Assembly: GCA_050330205.1 (NCBI GenBank)
Contig: JBHJOA010000029.1
Coordinates: 1 to 64,000 of the forward strand
Length of the DNA: 64,000 nt
DNA from: Pelagibius sp050330205
GTDB lineage: Bacteria > Pseudomonadota > Alphaproteobacteria > Kiloniellales > Kiloniellaceae
Direction of reading: 5' to 3'
Shown: positions 26,045 to 35,168 of the stretch, in pieces
Layout: each line of letters begins with the position of its first letter
Numbering within the stretch: position 1 is the stretch's first letter
Notes under the pieces: generated by a model
What the model was told of the DNA's origin: nothing
What the model saw: only the letters and a program-made list of their open reading frames with translations
Databases searched by the model: none
Program-made: the position numbers and the translations under genes

Positions 26045-26980
26045 TTACATCGCGCTGTGGTGGCGATCGCGGGCGCGCACGGCGGCCTTGGTATGCTCGA
26101 CGGTAAGGCCGCAACAGCCGCCGATCACCCGGGCGCCGGCGTCGAGCCAGTCGAGATAGAACTCTTCGAGGCGTGCCGGCGAGATGACGTCGTGGAACCG
26201 CCAGTCCGGCATTTCGAAGTAGCCGCTGTCGGGGTAGGCCGTCAGCGGCCCCTTGAAGCGCTTGCGGATCAGCGCCAGCGCCTCGCCGGTGATCTCGGCA
26301 CCGCTGTGCATGCAGCCGGCGGCGTCGATTCCCCGTTCCGGAATCATCTCGATGATCTCGGAGAGGGGAATGTCGGCCTCCCGGAAGAAACTGAGCAGTC
26401 GGCCGTCGCCGCCGCGCCGGGCAGAGAGGCCGAACCACACCGGCAGTCCGGTGGCCAGCGCCGCCTCGACAACCTTCGGCGTGCGGATCGGGTGGTACAT
26501 CATCTCCAGCAGCAGAAGCTCGGCGCCGGCGTCCTTCAGGATGCCGGCCAGCTCGTGGAAGGACTCCGCCGCTTCCTCCTCCGAGGGCATCTGTTGAGGC
26601 GGCGGGACCCGCTCGCTGGCGAGGTAGACCATGTGGGAGAGCGAACCGGCGACGACGACATCGCCGCCGCCGGCATCGCGAGCCCGCAAGGCGGCCTCGA
26701 CGGCGGCGCGGTTGATCTCCTCCACCTTGTCGCCGTAGCCGGCCTGCTGCAGCACCACGCGGGAAGAGGCGAAGGTATTGGCGGTGATCACCTCGGCGCC
26801 GGCGGCGATGTAGTCGGCATGAATCTCGGTCAGCAGGGCCTGGTTCGCGAGGCTCGCGACGCCGCACCATGCCGCGGGATCCATGTCGACGCCGCGGCGC
26901 TGCAACTCGGTTCCGGTGGCGCCGTCGAGGATCGCGACATCGCCACCTTCGAGGCGCTTCTTGAGGGCGGAATATGGCAT
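26045..26980 (-). CDS. Homocysteine S-methyltransferase family protein
   Basis: The 311-residue product has the pterin/homocysteine methyltransferase barrel: ILDGATGTELQRRG at the start, TANTFASSR, a candidate zinc cysteine in AAGCMHSG and the vicinal pair in IGGCCG near the C terminus. These three cysteines bind the zinc that activates homocysteine. The family methylates homocysteine from S-methylmethionine or betaine. The middle motif differs from the common VGVNC form, so the methyl donor or thiol acceptor may differ. Confidence 0.88.
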   Translation of the reverse strand: MPYSALKKRLEGGDVAILDGATGTELQRRGVDMDPAAWCGVASLANQALLTEIHADYIAAGAEVITANTFASSRVVLQQAGYGDKVEEINRAAVEAALRARDAGGGDVVVAGSLSHMVYLASERVPPPQQMPSEEEAAESFHELAGILKDAGAELLLLEMMYHPIRTPKVVEAALATGLPVWFGLSARRGGDGRLLSFFREADIPLSEIIEMIPERGIDAAGCMHSGAEITGEALALIRKRFKGPLTAYPDSGYFEMPDWRFHDVISPARLEEFYLDWLDAGARVIGGCCGLTVEHTKAAVRARDRHHSAM

Positions 26981-27070
26981 CTCGACGCTCCCGGCAGACT
27001 GTGGTTCGGTCCTGTTTATCGATGATCGCCCGGCGAAGCCCGTGAAATCTTGCGGCGCTCCGCTACCCGC

Positions 27071-27991
27071 TCAGCCCGGCAGGGCGGAAGGCGGCTTGTC
27101 CGGCTTCACCTTGCGTTCGCGGTAGAGCAGGTAGAGCCCGCTCGACAGCACCACGCCGGCGCCGATCAGGGTCCAGTGGTCGGGGAAGTCGCCGAACACG
27201 ATGTAGCCGAACACCACCATGGGCAGCAGCTGGATGTAGTTGAAGGGTGCCAGAATCGGTGCCGGGGCGAGGCGGTGGGCGAGGATCAGCAGCCAGTGCC
27301 CGAATCCGCCGAAGACGCCGAGGCTGAGCATCAGCAGTGCGTCCCGGAGGTTCGGGGTTTGCCAGACGAAGGGTACCAGCGGCGTGATCGCCAGGGCACC
27401 GATGAGGGCGCTGTAGAAGGTCGTGGTCACCGCGCGGTCGACACCGGCCAGCTTGCGGGTGGCGATCTGGTAGAGGCCGCCGCACAGCGCCGAGAGCAGC
27501 GACAGGCTGACGGCCCAGTGCATCAGGCCGAGGCCGGGCCGCACCACGACCATGACACCGAGGAAGCCGACGCAGATGGCGGCCCAGCGCCGCGGACCGA
27601 CGCGCTCGCCGAGCAGGGGGACCGCCAGCACGGCGACCATCAGCGGCGTCGAGAAGAAGATCGCCGAGGTCTCCGCCAGCTGCAGGTACTGCAGCGCCGC
27701 GAAGTTGGCGCAGGTGGCGCCGAACAGCAGCAGCGAGCGGATCACCTGCAGGCCGGGCCGCGCGGTCTGCAGCAGGCCGAGGCCGTGCTGCGGCAGCAGG
27801 ATCAGCGCCGCCAGCACCACGTGGCCGGCATAGCGGGCCCAGACCACCTGGCCGGTGGGATAGATCTGCACCAGGTACTTGGCCGTGGTGTCGAGCATCG
27901 AGAAGGTGACGAAGGCGCCGACGATCAGCAGAATACCGCGCAGCGGCTCGTTGCTGACCGGCTCGATACGGTAGGGTCGGGGGGGCTGCAT
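27071..27991 (-). CDS. EamA/DMT family transporter
   Basis: The 306-residue protein has ten hydrophobic segments in two repeated EamA halves, each starting with a GxxxK/R-type helix (LDTTAKYLVQ in the first). DMT carriers export or exchange metabolites such as amino acids or nucleotide derivatives. The substrate is not recognisable. It stands alone between the methyltransferase gene (same strand, 90 bases downstream) and the divergent amidohydrolase gene. Confidence 0.88.
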   Translation of the reverse strand: MQPPRPYRIEPVSNEPLRGILLIVGAFVTFSMLDTTAKYLVQIYPTGQVVWARYAGHVVLAALILLPQHGLGLLQTARPGLQVIRSLLLFGATCANFAALQYLQLAETSAIFFSTPLMVAVLAVPLLGERVGPRRWAAICVGFLGVMVVVRPGLGLMHWAVSLSLLSALCGGLYQIATRKLAGVDRAVTTTFYSALIGALAITPLVPFVWQTPNLRDALLMLSLGVFGGFGHWLLILAHRLAPAPILAPFNYIQLLPMVVFGYIVFGDFPDHWTLIGAGVVLSSGLYLLYRERKVKPDKPPSALPG

Positions 27992-28178
27992 CGGGGAAGC
28001 GCGGCGCTCTTCGGCGGTTGCGGGCCCGGCGGAGGCAGCCGGCTTCCACCATGCTAGTCAGGCCCGGCGCCGCAATACACCCCCAATCCCGCAGGGCTTC
28101 CATGCGGAAACCTGCCGGCCCTGCCGGGGGTTCCTAGAGGCTGGACGCCCGGCGCGAACTGCCTTACATGCTGGGGCC

Positions 28179-29039
28179 ATGGACAGCATCGATCCCGCCT
28201 CTTCCTATCGTTATCACACGCCAGGGGCGAACCCGGCCCCGGTGGTCTTCGACAGCCCGCACAGCGGCACCAACTATCCCGCCGACTTCGGCAGCGTGGC
28301 GCCGCTGGCGGTGCTCCGACGCAGCGAGGATGCCTTCGTCGACGAGCTATTCGGCTCTGCGCCCGGCCACGGCGCGCCGCTGATCGCCGCCGAGTTCCCG
28401 CGCATCTACATCGACCCCAACCGATCCCTCGTCGATCTCGACCCGGCGATGCTGGACGGGCCCTGGCCCGACCCCCTGGTTCCAAGCCGCAAGACCGAAC
28501 TGGGCGTCGGGCTGATCTGGCGCATCATGCCGCCGGACGCGCCGCTCTACGACCGGCTGCTCGGCGTCGACGAGGTGCGCGGCCGCATCGAGCGCTGCTG
28601 GAAGCCCTATCACCAGGCCGTCGCCGGCGCGATCGACGAGACCCACCGCCGCTTCGGCAAGGTCTGGCACGTGAACTGCCACTCGATGCCGGCGGTCGGC
28701 AATGCCGCCAGCGAGGACGGCCCGGTGGCCCGCGCCGAGTTCGTGCTGGGCGACCGCGACGGCACCACCTGCGAAGCGGGCTTCACCGCCTTCGTCGCTG
28801 GCGCGCTGCGCGACATGGGCTATCACGTGAAGATCAACGAGCCCTACAAGGGTGTCGAACTGGTGCGGCGCTATTCGGACCCTGCGCGCGGGCGCCACAG
28901 CCTGCAGCTCGAGATCAACCGCAAGCTCTACATGGACGAGGTCAGCCGCGAGAAGAACGAGGGCTTCGAAGGGCTGCGTGCCAACATGGAAAAGCTCGTC
29001 GCCGCCATCTGCCGCTACGCCCGCGCCCAGGTGGGCTAG
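28179..29039 (+). CDS. N-formylglutamate amidohydrolase
   Basis: The 286-residue zinc hydrolase has the family motif VVFDSPHSGTNYP, a histidine-rich HVNCHSMP loop and an LQLEINRKLYMDE glutamate motif. It releases formate and glutamate from N-formylglutamate, the last step of one histidine degradation route, but no other hut gene is in the window, so it may act on a different N-formyl amino acid. It ends 9 bases from the convergent metallo-hydrolase gene. Confidence 0.92.
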   Translation: MDSIDPASSYRYHTPGANPAPVVFDSPHSGTNYPADFGSVAPLAVLRRSEDAFVDELFGSAPGHGAPLIAAEFPRIYIDPNRSLVDLDPAMLDGPWPDPLVPSRKTELGVGLIWRIMPPDAPLYDRLLGVDEVRGRIERCWKPYHQAVAGAIDETHRRFGKVWHVNCHSMPAVGNAASEDGPVARAEFVLGDRDGTTCEAGFTAFVAGALRDMGYHVKINEPYKGVELVRRYSDPARGRHSLQLEINRKLYMDEVSREKNEGFEGLRANMEKLVAAICRYARAQVG

Positions 29040-29048
29040 CGGCATCTC

Positions 29049-29840
29049 CTACCAGTTGTTGCGCAGCTCGCGCAGTTTCAGGAAGATCTCCTTGGCGCTC
29101 GGCTGCTCGGGCAGGTCGGGAAAGACCTCGCGCAGGCGCGCGATCACCGTCGGGTTCTGCAGCCGGAAAAAGGTGTTGATCTCCTTCTCCTGCGCCAGGG
29201 TGGTGACCAGGGCATGGCTTGTGTCCTGGTGGTCGACCTCGGCCAGCAGCGCCGCCGCCCTGGCGTTGTCCGGCTCGCGGTCCAGGGTGAAGCGCAGGTT
29301 GTTGGCGATGTAGTCGTGGCCGGGATAGACCAGCGTGGTCTCGGACAGCTTGGAGAGCTGTTCGGCGAAGGTGTGGTAGAGCTCGTTGGGATGGCCGCCG
29401 TTGTGGCAGTTGCCGGCGCCGGCGTTGAACAGGGTATCGCCGCAGAACAGGCCCGGCTGGTCGCTGTGCGACAGCAGGCAGACGTGGCTCATGGTGTGGC
29501 CCGGCGTGTCGAGCACCTCCAACTCCACCGTCCGGCCCAGCTTCACCACGTCGCCGGCGCCGAGGCCGCGATCCATCTCGGGAATGCGCCCCTTGGCGTT
29601 GCGGTGCGCCAGCACCTTGGCGCCGGTGGCCGCCACCATCGCCTTGTTGCCGCCGATGTGGTCGCCGTGCTCGTGGGTATTGAGGATCTGGGTGATCTCC
29701 CAGCCGTGCGCCTTGGCCGCCGCCAGGCACTTGCGGTGGTCGAGCGGATCGATCGCCAGGGCCTCGCCGCTTTCCGGGCAGGCGATCAGGTAGTTGAAGT
29801 TGCGGTAGGCGTTGGCGGTCCAGATCTGCTCGACGATCAT
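29049..29840 (-). CDS. gloB: Hydroxyacylglutathione hydrolase-like metallo-beta-lactamase fold protein
   Basis: The 263-residue product has the metal motif NTHEHGDHIGG and DTPGHTMSHV, FCGDTLF, and a C-terminal domain with the glutathione-binding-type FRLQNPTVIARL. This matches glyoxalase II, which hydrolyses S-lactoylglutathione. The loop GAGNCHNGGHPNELYHTF differs from the E. coli form, and the protein is closest in layout to paralogous glyoxalase II proteins, so the thioester substrate could vary. Confidence 0.82.
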   Translation of the reverse strand: MIVEQIWTANAYRNFNYLIACPESGEALAIDPLDHRKCLAAAKAHGWEITQILNTHEHGDHIGGNKAMVAATGAKVLAHRNAKGRIPEMDRGLGAGDVVKLGRTVELEVLDTPGHTMSHVCLLSHSDQPGLFCGDTLFNAGAGNCHNGGHPNELYHTFAEQLSKLSETTLVYPGHDYIANNLRFTLDREPDNARAAALLAEVDHQDTSHALVTTLAQEKEINTFFRLQNPTVIARLREVFPDLPEQPSAKEIFLKLRELRNNW

Positions 29841-29935
29841 GCCGGCACTCCTCCTTCTCTTCCATCCATGTTCGGCCCCAGCATAGAGGATCGAGGGGAC
29901 GGGCCAAAGGCGGCCCCGTCACCCGATGGGACCGG

Positions 29936-30328
29936 TCACTTGATCAGCGCGATGAGGTCGCGGAATTCCTCCGTCGCGCCGCGCTCCAGCCATTCGAAGA
30001 CCACCATCTCGGTGCTGACCGGGGTCGCTGCCATGCCGGTCCAGCCGTCTTCCGGCGGGCGCCGCTCGGCGGCCAGGCAGTCGACGACCAGGAACACCGC
30101 GGTGCCGCGCGGCAGCCGCGCCGCCTCGTCCTCGGGCAGCGGGCAGGCGGCGACAAGCTGGCTGCGCCCGGTGGCGAGGCCGAGGCGCCAGTTGGCGCTG
30201 TTCTCGCTGACCATCGGCACGGCAAGGCGTTGCGCCGCCGCTTTCAGGAGCGCGAGCCGGCCGGCCGGGTCGCCGGGCGGCGTCTCGCCCGGGAGCAGGA
30301 GCAGGGAGCGCTTGGCGGAAAGCAGCAT
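29936..30328 (-). CDS. Degenerate isochorismatase-like protein
   Basis: From the ATG at 30328 the product has about 130 residues (a longer frame begins at 30388). The N terminus SAKRSLLLLPGE aligns in character with the SALLLIDLQ start of isochorismatase hydrolases, but the catalytic aspartate position is a proline (residue 13), and the C terminus TEMVVFEWLERGATEEFRDL is the typical family tail. It is about 50 residues shorter than usual and the lysine and cysteine motifs are not identifiable. It is probably a non-catalytic family member or a decayed gene with an intact frame. It is tightly followed upstream by the spermidine synthase-like gene end region (8-base to 70-base gap depending on start). 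Confidence 0.65.
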   Translation of the reverse strand: MLLSAKRSLLLLPGETPPGDPAGRLALLKAAAQRLAVPMVSENSANWRLGLATGRSQLVAACPLPEDEAARLPRGTAVFLVVDCLAAERRPPEDGWTGMAATPVSTEMVVFEWLERGATEEFRDLIALIK

Positions 30329-30396
30329 CGGCCTAAGACATGGACGGGTTTCGTCAGGCAGGATAGGGGCGCAGGGCCGCCGCGCCAAGCCCGCGG

Positions 30397-31971
30397 TCAG
30401 TCCAGGCGCCCCATCAGGCGGTCGATGGGGGCGTAGTCGTCGGTGAGGATCGGCGGCCGGCGCCGGGCGACCAGGGCGTCGACCGCCTCGGGCGACAGCC
30501 GCCCGGAGGGCAGCAGGTCCGGCGCCGCGCTGGTCATCTGGGCGAAGGGCGTCGCGGTCTCGCCAGCCATGACGATGAAGACCAGGCGCGCGCCGGGCGC
30601 CGGCGCTGTGCGCTCGGCCCAGACCTCGACCACCGGGAAGACCGCGCGCAGGGTGTGCACGACGGCGGCGAGGGCGTCCAGGCGGTCGGCGAAATCGACC
30701 ACGTTCATCAGGTAGACGCCGCGCGGCGCGAGGCGGGCGCGCACCAATTCGAAGAACTCGCGGGTCACCAGGTGGGCCGGCACGGCGATGTCGGTGAAGG
30801 CGTCGCCGATGACCACGTCGTAGGTCGCCGCCTCGACCAGCAGCGCCCGGCGCGCGTCGTCGTGGAGCACGCGGGCGGACTCCGGGTCGAACCAGAAATG
30901 CTCGACCGCCACCGCGGTGACCGCAGGGTCGATCTCCGCCACGGTGATCTCGACGCGGCCGTCCAGGGTCGCCCAGGCGCGCGGGATCGAGTAGGAGCCG
31001 CCGCCGATGAAGTAGGCGGAGAACGGGCGCCCGGCCATGCGCCCACGCGCCAGGCCGTCGAGGATGGCGCCGTGCGGCGTCACCAGGCGGCGCGGGTCGG
31101 ACTGCACCGAGATGCCGTGGCCGAGGTGGTCGAGGACCATGAGCCGGGCCGGTTCGCCGGCCTCGGCGGAGGCGTCCAGCACGCGGATGCAGAAGTAGTC
31201 GCTCTCGCGGGTGCAGGGGTCCGGCTGCGCCAGGCTGAGGCCCGCCAGGCCGAGCGGCAGCAGCAGCCCGGCACCGAGGGCGACCCCGAGGGCGGCGGGC
31301 GAAGCCACCCGGCCGGCGCCGCGGGCGGCCTGGAAGGCGAGCAACGCCAGCGCGGCGTAGACCGCGGTCACCGAGGCCAGCGTGCCGACGCTGCCGAGCC
31401 AGGAGATGAAGAGGAATCCGGCCAGCAGGGTGCCGGCGATGGCGCCGCCGGCGCCGGCGGCGAACATGGCGCCGAGGGCGCGGCCGGCGCGCTCGGGCCG
31501 TGCCGTGACGGCCACCTTGGCGAGAACCGGCGCCGGAATGCCGGCGAAGAAAGAGGGCAGGAAGAACACCAGGGTCGTCAGGGCGGCGATGGCGGCGATG
31601 GGATGGTCGAGCGCCGGGATGACGTAGCTTGCGCTCCAGCGCAGCAGGAAGACGGCGCCGGCGGTGGTGACGGCGGCGCCGGCGAGGCTCCAGGCCATCC
31701 AGTCCAGGGCCTGCGGCGCGGCCTTCTCGGCGATGCGCCCGCCCGCCCAGTGGCCGACCGAGAAGCCGGCCAGGACCACGGCGATGACCGACGTCCAGGT
31801 GTAGAGCGACATCCCGAGGTAGGGCGCCAGCATGCGTCCGGCGACGATCTCCACCACCAGGCTGGCGGCGGCCACGGCGGCCTGGATGAACACCAGCAGC
31901 CAGGTTGCGGGCAGGCGGCCGGGATGGCCGCTCTCCGGTCCGGCGTGGGGTTCAGGCGAAGGCGTGGTCAC
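30397..31971 (-). CDS. Membrane-fused spermidine synthase-like protein
   Basis: The 524-residue protein has about seven to eight membrane segments in residues 25-255 and a C-terminal Rossmann methyltransferase-like spermidine synthase domain (YFIGGGSYSIPRAW, ITVAEIDPAVTAVA, LHDDARRAL, YDVVIGDAFTD). The aspartates expected for aminopropyl transfer are partly kept. Such fused proteins are common in proteobacteria and mostly uncharacterised; they may modify a lipid-linked or exported substrate. It is not part of a polyamine operon here. Confidence 0.85.
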   Translation of the reverse strand: MTTPSPEPHAGPESGHPGRLPATWLLVFIQAAVAAASLVVEIVAGRMLAPYLGMSLYTWTSVIAVVLAGFSVGHWAGGRIAEKAAPQALDWMAWSLAGAAVTTAGAVFLLRWSASYVIPALDHPIAAIAALTTLVFFLPSFFAGIPAPVLAKVAVTARPERAGRALGAMFAAGAGGAIAGTLLAGFLFISWLGSVGTLASVTAVYAALALLAFQAARGAGRVASPAALGVALGAGLLLPLGLAGLSLAQPDPCTRESDYFCIRVLDASAEAGEPARLMVLDHLGHGISVQSDPRRLVTPHGAILDGLARGRMAGRPFSAYFIGGGSYSIPRAWATLDGRVEITVAEIDPAVTAVAVEHFWFDPESARVLHDDARRALLVEAATYDVVIGDAFTDIAVPAHLVTREFFELVRARLAPRGVYLMNVVDFADRLDALAAVVHTLRAVFPVVEVWAERTAPAPGARLVFIVMAGETATPFAQMTSAAPDLLPSGRLSPEAVDALVARRRPPILTDDYAPIDRLMGRLD

Positions 31972-32074
31972 GGGCGAGGCTGTCCGGCGGAAGGTGGTGC
32001 CGGGTCCATTTACAGGTCCGGCGCCGGTCGCGGCAAGGGCGGAAGGCCGGACGGGCCGACAGCCGGGCCCCGGG

Positions 32075-33760
32075 TCACGCCGCCGGCGCCGCCAGCAACT
32101 CCGGCAGGGTGAAGATCTCGCGGGACTGGGTGACGCCGCGGAAACTGTGGCGGCCGACCGAGACCAGGGCGCCGGGCACGAAGCGCTCGAACTCCTCCGA
32201 GATCAGCACGCCGATGCCGAGTTCCTTGGTCAGGGCGTCCATGCGCGCCGCCTCGTTGGTGGCCGGGCCGATCACCGTGAAGTCGAGGCGGGTGGACGAG
32301 CCGATATTGCCGTAGGTGACATTGCCGAGGTGCAGGGACACCCCGAAGCGCAGTTCCGCGCGGCCCTGGGCGGTGATCTCCGCGTTCACTTCGGCCATGC
32401 GGCGCAGCGCGTCGCGCGCGGCCTCGAGGGCGCGGCCGCAGGCCGACTTGCCGCAGTAGTTGCCGTCGCCCTCCGGCGCAGCGCCGGCGACGCAGTAAAT
32501 CTGCGCGGGATCGTCGCAGGGAGCCACTCTGTCCATCGGGAAGATGGCCAGCAGGCCGTCGCCGATGAACTTCAGCACCTCGCCGCCGCGCTCCAACACG
32601 GCGCCGGCCACGGCCTCGAAATAGCGGTTCAGCAGATCGAGGTAGTCGGCGCGCGGCAGGCTGTCGGCCAGCGCGGTGGAGCCGCGCAGGTCGCAGTACC
32701 AGATCACCGCCGGGATGTCCTCGCCGTCGCCGCGCTTGATGAGGCCGTTCAGCACCCGCTGGCCGGTGTGGGGCCCTAGATAGGTGTCGAGCAGGGAGCG
32801 CGCGGTGCGGTGCAGGGACTGCACCTCCAACAGGCGGCTGAGGATCGGCAAGGTCTCGTGAATCCAGCCGAGCTCCCGCGTGGTAAAGCCGCCGGGGCGG
32901 TCGCAGGCCAGGGTCAGCACGTTGATGCGCCCGTTGGAGAACCGCATCGGCATGGCGACGTAGTCCGTCGCGCCCTCGGCCAGCAGATCGTCGAGAATCG
33001 GGAAGTCGCGTGGCGGGTTCGGCCCCTCGAGCCGGCGGCGGATGCCGCCCTCGCCGTTGAAGATGCGGATGACCGGGCTCTTCAGGTAGGCCTCGGACTG
33101 CAGGCTGTAGTGCGGCAGTTCGCGCTCGTCGGCCACGCTCTGGCCGCGGCGCCACACGAAGGCATTGCTGGCGAGCTGCGGATGCAGGGTAGGGATGATG
33201 ACGGTGAGGCGCAGGATGCCGAAGCCGGCTTCGACCAGTTGGCGCGCGAAACGATCGACCAGTTCGGCGGAGGAGGTCGCCTCCCAGGCTTCGCGCAGCA
33301 GCCAGCCGGCCAACGGATTGCCGGCTTCCATGGCCGCCTCTTCGGCGACGATTTCGACCGGCTCGTCGTCCTCGAACCAGGCCTCCACCTTGTTCCAGTA
33401 GAAGGCGATGTAGCCGCGGATGCCGAGGGCCTCCTCGATGGGATCCTCGTAGCTCCAGGCGGCGTTCTCCAGGGTCTTCCCGCCGACCGCCAGCGTCCAG
33501 TAGCTGGCGGTGCCCTTGAAGGGGCAGAAGGTGCGGTGGTCGCTGGCCTGGAGGAAGTCCATGGCGATGTCTTCGCGCGGCAGGTAGTAGACCGGCGGCA
33601 GCCGGGTTTCCTTCAGCACCAGGGCGCGGCGGCTGTCGGCAATCGCCTGGCCGTTGAAGACCACCTTGACCCGCTTACCGCTGGGCTCGACGCTGATGTC
33701 GTACTCGCCGGGAAGGAGGGTTTCCGGCTGCTTGGGCGCGAGCGGCGCTGCCTCTGCCAT
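32075..33760 (-). CDS. DUF427 domain fused to class III adenylate cyclase
   Basis: From the ATG at 33760 the protein has 561 residues. Residues about 10-135 form a DUF427 domain (VVFNGQAIADS, YYLPREDI, TFCPFKGTASYW). A middle segment (about 150-330) is a possible GAF-like sensory region. The cyclase domain (about 350-550) retains both metal aspartates, D357 in WYCDLRGST and D401 in FIGDGLLAIF, the adenine-selecting lysine 397 and aspartate 493, and the transition-state N502 and R506 in NEAARM. It should make cAMP. Between D401 and the next helix lies an insertion with four cysteines (415, 423, 436, 441). The upstream frame to 33874 is not domain-like. Confidence 0.9.
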   Translation of the reverse strand: MAEAAPLAPKQPETLLPGEYDISVEPSGKRVKVVFNGQAIADSRRALVLKETRLPPVYYLPREDIAMDFLQASDHRTFCPFKGTASYWTLAVGGKTLENAAWSYEDPIEEALGIRGYIAFYWNKVEAWFEDDEPVEIVAEEAAMEAGNPLAGWLLREAWEATSSAELVDRFARQLVEAGFGILRLTVIIPTLHPQLASNAFVWRRGQSVADERELPHYSLQSEAYLKSPVIRIFNGEGGIRRRLEGPNPPRDFPILDDLLAEGATDYVAMPMRFSNGRINVLTLACDRPGGFTTRELGWIHETLPILSRLLEVQSLHRTARSLLDTYLGPHTGQRVLNGLIKRGDGEDIPAVIWYCDLRGSTALADSLPRADYLDLLNRYFEAVAGAVLERGGEVLKFIGDGLLAIFPMDRVAPCDDPAQIYCVAGAAPEGDGNYCGKSACGRALEAARDALRRMAEVNAEITAQGRAELRFGVSLHLGNVTYGNIGSSTRLDFTVIGPATNEAARMDALTKELGIGVLISEEFERFVPGALVSVGRHSFRGVTQSREIFTLPELLAAPAA

Positions 33761-33917
33761 GGTCGGGTCCTGCGGGTCGATGGGAGGGCGGCGTCGCGCC
33801 GGCAGCCTCGGGTTGCGATCATCAAGGCATGTATATAGGACGGGGGAGGCCGATGAGAACCGCTCATCCGGCATGGCCGATTTCCTGCTGACAGGACGCA
33901 GGCCGCAGATGTTCGTA

Positions 33918-33935
33918 ATTTTCGGTTCCGAAAAT
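33918..33935. promoter_or_regulatory. Palindromic GlpR operator candidate before glpR
   Basis: ATTTTCGG-TT-CCGAAAAT is a perfect 8+2+8 palindrome 41 bases before the glpR ATG. The TTCG/CGAA core matches the half-site of GlpR operators, suggesting autoregulation. Confidence 0.65.
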
Positions 33936-33975
33936 GATCGCGCGCGCCTATATTGAGGGGGCAGGGAGTAGAGTG

Positions 33976-34797
33976 ATGACCGCAGCCGTGAGACCTTCCG
34001 AAACGCCGGATCTGTCCGGCGGGGCCCGCAGCGAGCTGAACCAGCGCCAGGAGCAGATCATCGCCCTGGTGCGCGAGCGCGGCTTCGTCGCCATCGAGGC
34101 GCTGGCCGAGCACTTCGACGTGACGCCGCAGACCATCCGGCGCGACATCAACCAGCTTTGCGACCTCGGCCTGCTGCGCCGCTATCACGGCGGCGCCGGC
34201 CTGCCGTCCAGCGTCGAGAACCTCGCCTACCAGACCCGCCAGGTGCTGCACCAGGAGGAAAAAACCCGGATCGCCCGCATCGTGGCGGCGGAGATCCCCG
34301 ACAACGCTTCCCTCTTCATCAACATCGGCACCACGACCGAGGAGGTGGCCAAGGCCCTGGTGGACCACAAGGGTCTTCGGATCATCACCAATAATCTGAA
34401 TGTTGCCAATATCTTGGGCGGAAAGCCGGATTTCGAGGTGATCGTCACCGGCGGCGTCGTGCGCAGCCGCGACCGCGGCATCGTCGGCGAGGCCAGCATC
34501 GACACCATCCAGCAGTTCAAGGTCGACTTCGGCATCATCGGCATCTCCGGCATCGACGACGACGGCACCCTCCTCGACTTCGATTACCGCGAAGTGCGCG
34601 CCGCCCAGGCCATCATCAAGAATTCACGCCGCGTATTTCTCGCCACCGATCACACCAAGTTCGGCCGCAACGCCATGGTTCGCCTTGGCCATATCGACGA
34701 GATCGATGCGGTCTTCACCGACCGCGTGCCGCCCAAGGCGATGATGGACATCCTCGCCGCCGCCGAGGTCGAGTTGCACATCGCTCCCCCGGCCTGA
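33976..34797 (+). CDS. glpR: DeoR-family glycerol regulon repressor
   Basis: The 273-residue protein has an N-terminal winged helix-turn-helix (QEQIIALVRERGFVAIEALA then VTPQTIRRDINQLC) and a DeoR sensor domain with the sugar-phosphate site motifs INIGTTTEEVA, ITNNLNVANIL, VTGGVVRSRD and DHTKFGRNAMV. It is expected to repress the glp genes until glycerol 3-phosphate binds. It is upstream of and in the same direction as glpD, separated by 371 bases with operator-like sites. Its own promoter carries a matching palindrome. Confidence 0.93.
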   Translation: MTAAVRPSETPDLSGGARSELNQRQEQIIALVRERGFVAIEALAEHFDVTPQTIRRDINQLCDLGLLRRYHGGAGLPSSVENLAYQTRQVLHQEEKTRIARIVAAEIPDNASLFINIGTTTEEVAKALVDHKGLRIITNNLNVANILGGKPDFEVIVTGGVVRSRDRGIVGEASIDTIQQFKVDFGIIGISGIDDDGTLLDFDYREVRAAQAIIKNSRRVFLATDHTKFGRNAMVRLGHIDEIDAVFTDRVPPKAMMDILAAAEVELHIAPPA

Positions 34798-34841
34798 CCC
34801 CCCAGCCTGCCCCCCAGACTGCCCCTCGGGCCTGACTCCCC

Positions 34842-34869
34842 GGCCCGACCACGACGGCCCGACCACGAC
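34842..34869. repeat. 14-base tandem repeat, two copies
   Basis: GGCCCGACCACGAC occurs twice in tandem, followed by a partial GGCCCGG. Confidence 0.9.
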
Positions 34870-35027
34870 GGCCCGGCGCCGGTTGGCCGCACCTCGGGCC
34901 GGCTGACTCGTTGTCGTCGGACCCGTTTGGCGGCCGGCGATTTTCGATTTCCGCCTTGCGAATCCGGCAGAAATGGCTGATCGCGGCGCTTTTGCCGATT
35001 ACAAAAACTTCAGATTCCAACGACTTG

Positions 35028-35058
35028 TTCGAATATGTTCGAAAATGAAAATTTTCGA
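35028..35058. promoter_or_regulatory. GlpR operator candidates before glpD
   Basis: Two TTCGAA boxes (35028-35033 and 35038-35043) are followed by an inverted repeat TCGAAAAT-GAAA-ATTTTCGA (35039-35058). The half-site agrees with the palindrome before glpR and lies about 110 bases before the glpD start, so it probably controls the whole operon. Confidence 0.65.
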
Positions 35059-35168
35059 TTGCGCAAGCGCGCGCACCTCTCCTATCCTCGCCGCTCGATA
35101 AGACGGTCGCTGGGTGTGGCCGGAACGACCCGAAAACGGGCGAAAACTGGGGAGGCAGGCTTTCGGGG

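Larger units (their letters stand above)
34798..35168. other. 371-base gap between glpR and glpD with control sites
   Basis: The first 100 bases are low-complexity C/G-rich sequence including a 14-base tandem repeat (34842-34869) and a weak hairpin (34827-34847). The second part is AT-richer and carries the operator candidates at 35028-35058 and probable glpD promoter. No gene is visible. Confidence 0.7.
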
